From Pseudanabaena sp. (GTDB taxonomy: Bacteria; Cyanobacteriota; Cyanobacteriia; Pseudanabaenales; Pseudanabaenaceae), in NCBI GenBank assembly GCA_003249015.1, contig QBLS01000021.1, positions 1-64,000 of the forward strand: 64,000 nucleotides of DNA, read 5' to 3'. Position 1 is the stretch's first letter. Each line of letters starts with the position of its first letter. The translations under genes and the position numbers were made by a program. The notes under the pieces are model-generated. The model saw only the letters and a program-made list of their open reading frames with translations, made no database searches and had not been told where the DNA came from. This document shows, piece by piece, positions 36,801 through 45,100 of this stretch.

Positions 36801-38217
36801 GCTGATCCTGAAGATGTTTAGATAAATTTTGGGTGGCACAATCTAGAGCCGTTAACGACTTGGCGGATAGTAGCAAAAGCTGATGCGATCGCGAGCTTCG
36901 ATTAGACAGATCGATTGGCGGTGCTTCTTCCACAATCACATGGGCATTAGTACCCCCTACGCCCAACGAACTGACCCCTGCCCGCCGAGGTATCCCATGA
37001 GGTGTTACCCATTCTCTGAGGTCAGTATTGACGTAAAAAGGAGTATTCGGAAAATCAATTTTAGGATTAGGTGTTTTGACATGGAGCGTGGGCGGAATCT
37101 TCTGATGTTTCAACGCTAAAACGGTCTTAATTAAACTGGCGACACCTGCTGCGGCATCTAAATGACCGATATTGCTCTTCAACGACCCGATTGCACAGAA
37201 TCCTCGTTTTTTGGTATAGCTCCGAAAAGCTTGAGTGAGCGCCATAATCTCTATGGGGTCGCCAATATTCGTCCCAGTACCATGCGCCTCAACATAGGTA
37301 ATCGTCTCAGGATTGATATCAGCGATCGCCAATGCTTCGGCGATCGCCTCCGACTGACCATCGACACTAGGAGCCGCAAAACTTACCTTTAGAGAGCCAT
37401 CATTATTAATTGCTGAGCCTTTAATTACCGCCTCAATATGATCATGATCGGCGATCGCATCCTCTAAACGTTTAAGAACAACAATTCCTACACCGCTACC
37501 AAAAATAGTACCTTGAGCATCGGCATCAAAAGCACGGCAATGTCCATCAGGAGAAGTAATTCCTCCCTCTCCATAGAGATAGCCAATGTGATGAGGAACC
37601 CTCACCGATACCCCACCTGCTAAAGCCATGTCACACTCCTCATTTAGCAAACTCTGACAAGCTAAATGAATAGCTACCATTGAAGTAGAACAAAAAGTTT
37701 GAATATATAAACTTGGTCCCTTAAGATTTAACTTATAGGAAGTTCCTGTCGCTAAAAAACCCCGACATCCACCATCTGTGATCTGCGCTTTTCCAATTTG
37801 AGCAAGATGATTAATTAGATAAGTGTTCTCAGAGGAGCCAGCATAAACACCAATCAAGCCAGCATAGCGTTCAGAATCATACCCTGCAATCTCCAGAGAC
37901 TCCCATGCACATTCCAAAAACAAGCGGTTTTGCGGATCCATATATTCCGCTTCTCTTGGATTAACACCAAAGAAATTAGCATCAAATAAATCAAAATCAT
38001 CTAAACTAGAAGCGGCTTTAACGTAGTTAGGATCGCTGAAGAGATTATATTCGACATTTGATAATACAAGCTCTTGTTCACTAACTTGACTAATAGACTC
38101 TACGCCATTTTGCAGATTTTCCCAAAATTCAACCACTGAATTTGCTTTAGGAAATCGACCATTTACGGCAATAATCGCAATATCTAAACCAGTTGATTGG
38201 ATTGGTTGATTTGGCAT
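33868..38217 (-). CDS. Type I PKS with inactivated, shortened AT: KS-(AT)-KR-ACP
   Basis: KS has Cys176 (TFCSTS), EAHGTGT and NIGHL, so it looks active. The AT-like region starts normally (FMFSGQGSQY at about 531), but the nucleophile motif is GYGIGK at 624-629 in place of GHSxGE, with Gly626 where Ser should be. About 120 residues, including the HAFH substrate region, are missing after about residue 650. KR (GGLGRIG, YSAAN) and ACP (S1362, GGDSF) are intact. The protein is about 100 residues shorter than its paralogues, without frame loss. The module needs malonate from another AT or performs no extension. Its C-tail is basic and faces the acidic N-terminus of the next PKS. Confidence 0.9.
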   Translation of the reverse strand: MPNQPIQSTGLDIAIIAVNGRFPKANSVVEFWENLQNGVESISQVSEQELVLSNVEYNLFSDPNYVKAASSLDDFDLFDANFFGVNPREAEYMDPQNRLFLECAWESLEIAGYDSERYAGLIGVYAGSSENTYLINHLAQIGKAQITDGGCRGFLATGTSYKLNLKGPSLYIQTFCSTSMVAIHLACQSLLNEECDMALAGGVSVRVPHHIGYLYGEGGITSPDGHCRAFDADAQGTIFGSGVGIVVLKRLEDAIADHDHIEAVIKGSAINNDGSLKVSFAAPSVDGQSEAIAEALAIADINPETITYVEAHGTGTNIGDPIEIMALTQAFRSYTKKRGFCAIGSLKSNIGHLDAAAGVASLIKTVLALKHQKIPPTLHVKTPNPKIDFPNTPFYVNTDLREWVTPHGIPRRAGVSSLGVGGTNAHVIVEEAPPIDLSNRSSRSHQLLLLSAKSLTALDCATQNLSKHLQDQPNLELADIAFTLQMGRRTFGYRRMLVCQSAESAVRDLIAPEPSPTLTQFQDSQDRPIVFMFSGQGSQYVNMGKDLYQQEVVFRKHIDYCASYLYKLLGMDLRDVLYPSESNLAIAEQQLKQTPIALPAIFTISYAIAQLWMHWGIKPQAMIGYGIGKYVADCLSGVFSVDKALTLVTESDQLDYVIDSSDGIQQLLADPNSILLEIGVGNTLSSLLRSHPDRKNEHAILTSLPNQEDHQSDAGFVIKTLGQLWLSGATINWENFYEEEERYRVALPTYPFERQRFWIEGTNVLPQSNPTKNLRQSLSKNPDQTKWFYTSLWKQTVFPALEEYEIEADSQDLLKPCWLIFADGLGLSTKLAALLQQCDHGEIVTVNIGNNFGKVAENSYVINPQHGEDYGTLLNTLQAIGKQPTKILHLWNVWEHNSVHEEFVQAQSLGFYSLISISQTLDKHQVFDHPDQTLEMIVVSNNLHSILGNENICPAKATLLAPCKTIPQEYPHIQCRNIDITVTESEHWQSDRVLSQLSREITSINHDPIVAYRNYQRWTQSYEPIPIDRSKPSVPLRQNGIYLITGGLGRIGLVLAEYLARNFKAKLILIGRSPFPDRQEWERWLSTHTQEDPISQKIEKLRQLEKLGSEVLVMSVDITDKQQMQAALTQAELKLGNINGVIHGAGALQSAKFSQISAMETLDCEQQFQPKVYGLLVLEELLRDRHLDFWILMSSLAAILGGLGMTAYSAANIFMDSFVLAQNDPKWKSLNWDSWNIEEAKNASTSKGSSLLEFSMTATEGANAFEQVLSMTFMPQIAIAVADLPSRYKQWIQPKALLIEDSGSKAVEETSEKILYARPNLPTAYAMPSTQVEQIISTIWEELLGIKQIGMHDNFFSLGGDSFLLIQAKQKLQTALSRSIPTVDLFEYPTISSLATYLSQADTNQAVSSSAKTEKAPLKNISDRASKQRAAMEQEANQRLSQRRSKDNG

Positions 38218-38424
38218 AGAGCTTTTTACAATCTCTTTACAAGAAAATATTGCAGAATTACTTCTCTAATTACTTCAAGTTGAATTGTCTGCTTAATACA
38301 ACTGAATCATCTAAAATTTTCAACAACAACAGCGTAGCATTATTACTCCATATTATTACTCCTGAAAAGTAGTTTTTACAGACAAATATCCGCCAAATTG
38401 CGGATTATGTCTTTATGACAACTG
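38218..38424. other. Intergenic gap between PKS and type II thioesterase genes
   Basis: About 207 AT-rich bases between two minus-strand genes. A separate promoter for the PKS operon could lie here. I see no strong hairpin or coding frame. Confidence 0.4.
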
Positions 38425-39195
38425 TTAAACATTCTTCACAAACTTCTGCGTAACCACATCCACAATAATCTCTAAGAGAGGACGAGGATTCTCCTTGAAA
38501 GTCATATGTCCACCAGACATCATAACCGTATCAAACTCTCCCGTTGTATATTGCCGCCATTGTTCCAAAAAACTTTGATTAACCAAAGGGTCATCATATC
38601 CACCTAAAGCCAAAATTGGACAGTTTACAAAAAAATCATCCCCTACTCCATAGGTTTCGTTAATAGTAAAGTCAGCTCTAACAATAGGCAGAAACAATGA
38701 CATTAATTCGGGGTTATCCAAAATTAGATTAGAGGTTCCTCCAATAAGCCGTAATTCCTCAATCAAAGCAGAGTCAGGTTGTAAATGTAAAATTTTATCA
38801 AGAGAAATATGTGGGGCGCGACGACCAGAAACTATTAAATATTCAGGGTTTGGTAAATTATTTTGATAGAGTTGACGTACAAATTCAAAAGCGAGCAAAG
38901 CCCCTACGCTATGACCGAACACAGCAAATGGGAGATCCTTAATGTATGGAAGAATACCTGCAATCAACTCGGACATTAATAGGGTCATATTACTAAAAGC
39001 GACTTCTTTAAAACGTGTTTCTCGTCCTGGCAATTGAATTGCACTCACCACTAGACTGGATGGCAAATACTTTGACCAGTTATTAAAGATTGAGGCTCCA
39101 CAACCTCCCGGAGGGAAACAAATTAAATTTAATAATGCTGAATTATTTGGTTTTGGTTGCAATATCCAAGAATTATTAATTTTTTGATCAGACAT
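38425..39195 (-). CDS. Type II thioesterase (assembly-line editing)
   Basis: The 256-residue alpha/beta-hydrolase has the GrsT/RifR-type pattern: LICFPPGGCGASIF, IQLPGRETR, the nucleophile Ser96 in FGHSVG and a C-terminal GGHMTFKENP with the catalytic His. Such proteins free carrier domains of wrong or stalled acyl groups and so raise NRPS/PKS yield. It stands alone as a discrete protein at the head of the minus-strand arm, 207 bp before the PKS with the dead AT. It could also clear mis-primed acyl groups from that module. Location is cytoplasmic. Confidence 0.9.
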   Translation of the reverse strand: MSDQKINNSWILQPKPNNSALLNLICFPPGGCGASIFNNWSKYLPSSLVVSAIQLPGRETRFKEVAFSNMTLLMSELIAGILPYIKDLPFAVFGHSVGALLAFEFVRQLYQNNLPNPEYLIVSGRRAPHISLDKILHLQPDSALIEELRLIGGTSNLILDNPELMSLFLPIVRADFTINETYGVGDDFFVNCPILALGGYDDPLVNQSFLEQWRQYTTGEFDTVMMSGGHMTFKENPRPLLEIIVDVVTQKFVKNV

Positions 39196-39406
39196 AGATA
39201 AATGTTGGATTTCCTAAATTAAAATTGTAAACTATAATAATTATTCAGTATCACTATGACTAAAAACTAGTAATCTTGACAACCCTAACGAGCACCTACA
39301 ACATCAACCTAAAGACTTCTATTTTTGCGAAATTATAGAAAGTTCAACCATATACTTTATAAAAATTATCATTTCTTAAACCTTACACCAACTCCCTACA
39401 TTTACT
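39196..39406. promoter_or_regulatory. Divergent promoter region between the two biosynthetic arms
   Basis: The 211 AT-rich bases separate the minus arm (type II thioesterase first) from the plus arm (dioxygenase first), so promoters for both should be here. I could not identify a convincing -35/-10 pair, operator or riboswitch by eye. Confidence 0.45.
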
Positions 39407-40429
39407 ATGCTAGCTAACAGACTAAGCATTCTATCTAGAGATTACAAAGATTTAGAATCTAAGGGTTATGTGATCATCCCTTCTTTTTTGTCATCAGAAG
39501 AATTAGAAATATTTAGGAAGGATATTTCTGCTCAAGCCTGCCAAGGAGCAACCCAAAATCAGAACTATCGATTAGGGGCAATATCACAGGAAACCTTAGA
39601 CAAATTTACCAGCAAGTTTAATGAGGTTAGCAATGGTGTTAGATCACAAACTAATATACAAGCGGATTTACTAATAGGTGGTGCTTACTTTTCTACGGAG
39701 GGCAATCAATCCTTCAGATGGCATCAAGATCACGAGAGTTATTACCTTACTCAAAACCATTATCACTATCTAAATCTATATATGCCAATTATTAAGCCAG
39801 ATGTCGACAAATCAAATTTGTGCATTGTTCCTTTTGATCGTTTACTGGCAAGAAGTCCAAAAATATATAAACAGATTTTGAACAGAGGTGCGACCCGCTA
39901 TCGAGTAGAAAAGCACAAAACTATAATTTACAATGATAACGATGGCGGTAAATTAGGAACACTAGACTACAGTATTGAAGATATAGCTAAAACTCCTTAC
40001 TTAAATGCTGGCGATCTACTTTTAATCAGGGGAGATGTAATCCACAGGACTCAAGATGCAGACACCTTACGCACTGCACTGTCCATCCGCATAACTAGTA
40101 GTGAGGATAAAATTGTTAAAGCTAAGCTAGTTCAAGGAGGATTGAGAAAGTTCAACATGATGTTGAATAATATAGCCAACTATCAAGTTATATTCGCTTA
40201 CCTTGATCATCATAAACTTAGGCAATTTAATATTAATGGGAAGGATGCCAAACAGTTTATTGAGTTTAGCAAAACATTCTCTCAGGAACAGTGGATGACC
40301 AAGAGACAATTTTTTAGATATCTCATTTGGCAAAAAATTAAAGCTAGGTTATTTATAAACGCAGGTTTTATCGCTTTGTATTATCTTGCTTCAAAGTTAA
40401 AATCACGTCTGCTAAAGCTTTTTCGGTAG
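39407..40429 (+). CDS. Fe(II)/2-oxoglutarate dioxygenase, phytanoyl-CoA hydroxylase (PhyH) type
   Basis: The 340-residue protein has the facial triad His106/Asp108 (WHQDHE) and His213 (RGDVIHRTQ). Arg222 or Arg228 (LRTALSIR) is positioned to bind 2-oxoglutarate. PhyH-type enzymes hydroxylate or halogenate carbons of free or carrier-bound substrates. Placed first in the plus arm, it probably tailors the peptide-polyketide (hydroxylation of a side chain or acyl chain). Its last about 90 residues extend beyond the core and end in a hydrophobic-basic helix (LYYLASKLKSRLLKLFR). Substrate is unknown. Confidence 0.8.
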   Translation: MLANRLSILSRDYKDLESKGYVIIPSFLSSEELEIFRKDISAQACQGATQNQNYRLGAISQETLDKFTSKFNEVSNGVRSQTNIQADLLIGGAYFSTEGNQSFRWHQDHESYYLTQNHYHYLNLYMPIIKPDVDKSNLCIVPFDRLLARSPKIYKQILNRGATRYRVEKHKTIIYNDNDGGKLGTLDYSIEDIAKTPYLNAGDLLLIRGDVIHRTQDADTLRTALSIRITSSEDKIVKAKLVQGGLRKFNMMLNNIANYQVIFAYLDHHKLRQFNINGKDAKQFIEFSKTFSQEQWMTKRQFFRYLIWQKIKARLFINAGFIALYYLASKLKSRLLKLFR

Positions 40430-40553
40430 TCCTATAGATGTAATGAGATGACTCATGAAGCAAAAATATTACCTCTTCAATAGCCTTACTTTTCTAGCAA
40501 TACCACTTTTTTAAGGTTTATTCTAAAACGTCACTATAGGAACTTCTAAAAAT

Positions 40554-42020
40554 ATGAGCTTTAATCCATTTCCCGTAATATTCAACAAGATCCCCCCCCT
40601 GTATGAATCCTCCAAAGCTACTGATAAAACATTTAAAAGATCCTTTAAAAAGCGCAGCTATTTAGATAAGCCAGAAGTAAAAGTCCGCCTAGTTCTTGAC
40701 TTAGCTCCTGCAAACATTTCAAATTTTGACCAACCTAAGGCTAAAAGAAATAATCAGTCTAATACTAATGATACTACTGATATAGTTCTGTCTACTCAGA
40801 ATATATTGGCTGCTCCAATACAAGTCTCTAGTTCTTTAGTTAATACCACAGTTTTTCCTACACAAAACCAGTCTAAGCTAGTCACTCCTGTTACACCTTC
40901 TATCTCTCAGAATAACGCTCCTTTTAGTAAGCTATATATTTTTGGCGATAGCCTCTCCGATCAAGGCAATATTTTTAACATTACCAAGTTTGCCAATAGT
41001 CTGGTTTCAGGGATTCCGCTCGTGCCAAATTCTCCCTATTTTGAAGGACGATTTAGTAATGGACCTCTTTGGACTGACTATCTTTCCGCAGGTTTAGGAT
41101 TGCCTATACAGATATCTACGAAACTGAGTGTATTTTCCCCTTCACTACCGATTTCTTCACCATTGGCATTGGTTAATAGCGATTTAAGGGTCAGTCCATT
41201 TTTTAATGGTGCTACTACTACCCAAAGCGTTAACTTTGCCTTTGGCGGTGCTCAGACTGGCGTTACTAGTGGGCTAACAGGCACATTTAGCAGCTTAATT
41301 CCTGGTTTGCTTCAGCAAGTATCATGGTTTATAGACGATCACCTTAGTATTAATAAAACTGCTGACCCTAACGCTCTATATGTCGTTTTTGCAGGTGGTA
41401 ATGACTATTTAGATTCTAGTAATGCCTTACAACCAAATCAATCGATTAGTAATATCGCCTTGTCGATCGCTGTACTCTACAGTCAAGGGGCGCGTAACTT
41501 CCTGATTCCCAATTTACCTGATTTAGGAATTACCCCACGAGCATTAAAAGGTGGAATAGAAGTTGAGACCAGACTCAGTAATCTAACGATCGCGCACAAT
41601 ATATTACTTAATGAGGCGATCGCAGGTCTGGAGAATCTACTACCCCAAAGCAATTTTATTCCTCTAGACTTCTATGGATTACTCAACAATGTAGTAGCAA
41701 ATCCTACTCAGTTGGGTATTACCAATGTTACTGAGCCTAGCTTTGACGCTAAAACAGGTGTCATAGTTGGCGATCCCAATACTCATCTTTTCTGGGATGA
41801 AATCCATCCCACCGCCATTGGGCACTTTAGCTTAGGCATTAATTCACTTGTATCATTGATAAATGATGCTGCACAAGTTAACCGTCTCAATACATCTTAT
41901 TCAGCATTGGCTTCCCTAGGTAACCAATCCAATCTTGTCAAAAATGCTTTACTGCCTGATATGTTTACATCTATCTTCAATGAAGCATTAAATTTTGTAG
42001 GAATTCCAAATCAAAATTAA
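40554..42020 (+). CDS. SGNH/GDSL-family esterase or lipase
   Basis: From about residue 128 the protein is an SGNH hydrolase: FGDSLSDQGN (block I, Ser), NGPLWTDYL, FAGGNDYL (block III, Gly-Asn) and DEIHPTAIGH (block V, Asp-His). The family includes cyanobacterial lecithinase/haemolysin-like esterases. The first about 125 residues are a Ser/Thr/Asn/Gln-rich extension without a recognisable Sec signal peptide. It may act in the cytoplasm on an acylated or esterified intermediate, or be exported another way. It is between the dioxygenase and the loading-protein genes, so a role in the cluster is inferred from position. Confidence 0.8.
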   Translation: MSFNPFPVIFNKIPPLYESSKATDKTFKRSFKKRSYLDKPEVKVRLVLDLAPANISNFDQPKAKRNNQSNTNDTTDIVLSTQNILAAPIQVSSSLVNTTVFPTQNQSKLVTPVTPSISQNNAPFSKLYIFGDSLSDQGNIFNITKFANSLVSGIPLVPNSPYFEGRFSNGPLWTDYLSAGLGLPIQISTKLSVFSPSLPISSPLALVNSDLRVSPFFNGATTTQSVNFAFGGAQTGVTSGLTGTFSSLIPGLLQQVSWFIDDHLSINKTADPNALYVVFAGGNDYLDSSNALQPNQSISNIALSIAVLYSQGARNFLIPNLPDLGITPRALKGGIEVETRLSNLTIAHNILLNEAIAGLENLLPQSNFIPLDFYGLLNNVVANPTQLGITNVTEPSFDAKTGVIVGDPNTHLFWDEIHPTAIGHFSLGINSLVSLINDAAQVNRLNTSYSALASLGNQSNLVKNALLPDMFTSIFNEALNFVGIPNQN

Positions 42021-42101
42021 AGTATGTTACATCCAGACCTAGTAAAGCTTTAGTAAATCTATTTTAAAAAGTTTATTCTTTCTCAAATTAGGGTTTTTAA
42101 C

Positions 42102-45100
42102 ATGTTCGATTTAAAAGAGAAGCAACCATCTACTAGTCTTTCTATAGACCAATTGAGGGCTTGTTTGGGAGCAGTTGAAACAGCTTTGATGCTTGAGCCT
42201 ACAATAAGAGCGGCAATTGTGCGATTGAGACAAGATAGACTAGTAGCCTATGTGGTAACAGCATCACAATTATTTGATGCTACAGAAATTCATCAACATT
42301 TACAGAATATAATACCTTTAGAATGGACTCCCCATATTTTTATTCCTCTAGTAACCTTACCATTTGACTTGAGGGGAGAACTAGACGAATTAGCATTGTC
42401 AAATATTCCTGTAATTGATCATCACCTTACTACTCAATGGGAAGATGAAATAAGACAACAGCCTGAGGTAGAAAAGGTGGCTGTAGTGGTTAGCGATCGC
42501 CCTAACCCCACCCTTCATCTTCATCTATCGGATTTGTTGCCTAACTGGGTTAATTCTTCAAATACTAATACTAAAAATCAAATTGAGCCAATCTCAGATA
42601 GTTTGGGAATATCTACAGAGATTAAAAGCGATCGCTTGGCAATTAGTCATGGTGAACCATTGCAGTTCGCTCCAGATAGCCCTTTAACCCTAACAGAAGC
42701 TCTAAAACAAGCTGCCAGCAAACATCCTGACAAGGGAATAATTTATATTGCTGATGACGGAACTAAAACACAGCAAACCTATGTAGAGTTAATGTTTCAG
42801 GCTCAATCGGTAATGTCAGGATTGAGACAACTTGGCTTACAGCCACAAGATAAGGTTATTTTTCAATTAAAAAACAACTCTGATTTTTTAGCTGCTTTTT
42901 GGGGTTGTATTTTAGGCGGATTTATTCCAGTTCCTTTGTCTGTTGCTTCCAATTATCAAGAATTGAATAACAACGTTAAGAAGCTTTACTACACATGGGA
43001 ATTGCTCGATCGGCCAATTGTTTTGACTAGCGAACATTTGGTGTCTGATATCAAATCCATAGCTAATTTTTATTCCATAGATGATATGAAAATTAGTAGT
43101 ATTGAGGCTCTTCTTGAGCATCCACCTGATTTAAGTTGTCATAATAGTCAACCTGATGACTTGGCAATGTTGCTATTGACTTCTGGCAGTACAGGTATCC
43201 CCAAAGCAGTCATGCAGAATCACAGTAGCATCATAGCCCAAGCCCAAACTACGATTCAAATGAATGGATTTTCCAATCAAGACATTTATTTGAACTGGAT
43301 GCCATTAGATCATGTAGGAGGAATTATCTTTGCTCATTGTAATGCTGTTTACATTTCCTGCCAACAAGTACACATATCAACTGATTTTATTTTGAACTCG
43401 CCTTTAAGGTGGCTCGATTTGATGTCCTCCTACAAAGCAACAATAACTTGGGCTCCTAATTTTGCTTATAATCTAGTCAATAATTGTATTCATGAAACTG
43501 ATGGGACTCATCAACGAGATTGGAATTTGTCGTCAATGCGATATGTTTTAAGCGCTGGCGAAGCAATCGTACCGAGAGTAGCAACGCAATTTTTGCAGCT
43601 GTTAAAGCCCTATGGAATTCCTGAAACAGCGTTGCATTCTGCATGGGGTATGGCAGAAACCTGTTCAGGAGCATTTTATTCAGACCGTTTTTTGGATGCA
43701 TCAAATAGTGATGATGAGACTTTTGCAGAAGTTGGTCCGCCTGTACCAGCATTTTCGGTGCGAATTGTTAATCCCAAAGGTGAGCTAGTCTGTGAAGGAG
43801 TTATAGGACTAGTTCAAGTACGTGGAGCGATAGTGACCGTTGGATACTATCGCAATCCATCCGCTAATCAAGAAGCTTTTACCGCCGATGGTTGGTTTAA
43901 CACTGGTGACTTAGGAATGTTACGAGCAGGTCGTCTCACCATCACAGGTCGTCAAAAAGATGTAATCATTATTAATGGCACTAACTACTACAGTCATGAG
44001 ATAGAAGCAATTGTTGAAGACCTGAAAGGTGTTGCTCCTTCCTATACAGCTGCCGTAGGTGTCAGAGATGGTTATGATACTGATCGCCTAGTAATTTTCT
44101 TTAGTGCGATCGCTCTCAATGAAATAGCTATTGTTAAGTTAATTCAATCAATTCGCGAACGAATATTGCAATCATCAGGTATTTATCCAGATTATGTAAT
44201 CCCTATTGAATCGACAAAAGTTCCAAAAACCGCGATTGGCAAAATCCAGCGATCGCAGCTTAAGCAACAATTTGAAGCTGGTGAATTTAATCATATAATT
44301 AAGAAGTTTGATATTCTAGCAGCCAATGGCAATACCATTCCTGACTGGTTCTTTAGCAAGGTTTGGTATCGTCAGGAGAATATATGTTCTATAATTCCAC
44401 CTATCACTGGGATAGTATTAATTCTTTTAGATCGGAGGGGACTTGGTGAGTCCATTGCTCATACTCTCATCTCTGAAGGTCAAACCTGCATCAGAGTCGC
44501 AATCGGTAGGGAGTTTACCAAATTTAGCTCTCAGCACTACGAGATCGCACCTAACAATGCTAATCACTACCTTCAATTGCTGGATAGCATAGCCAAGGAT
44601 AATTTAACTCTGACAGATATTCTGCATCTATGGACTTATGACGAATCTAACGGAAGTATATTAAGTGTAGAAGAGCTAGAGCGATCGCAAGAATATGGAC
44701 TGTATAGCTTACTGTTCTTGGTGCAAGCACTTGTGCAAATGACTGATCAAGCACCGATTAAACTACGAGTTGTTTCTAGTAACGCTCAAGCAGTAATAGA
44801 TAATGAAGCGATCGCCTATGAAAAGACCCCATTACTTGGTATTACCAAAGCAATTCCTGCCGAACTACCTTGGCTCAATTGTCAGCATATTGACCTGTCT
44901 CATTCGGGCGAAAGCCTATCAAACCATACAGCCTTTATTCTTCAAGAATTTTCGACATTATCCAAAGAGACAGAGATTAGTTACCGCGATGGACAAAGAT
45001 TTGTAAGTAGATTAGCCAGAGTTGATTTTTCACAATTGCCAAAGCAAGAAATTCCTTTTAAACAGGGTGGAACTTATTTACTAACTGGTGGATTAGGTGG

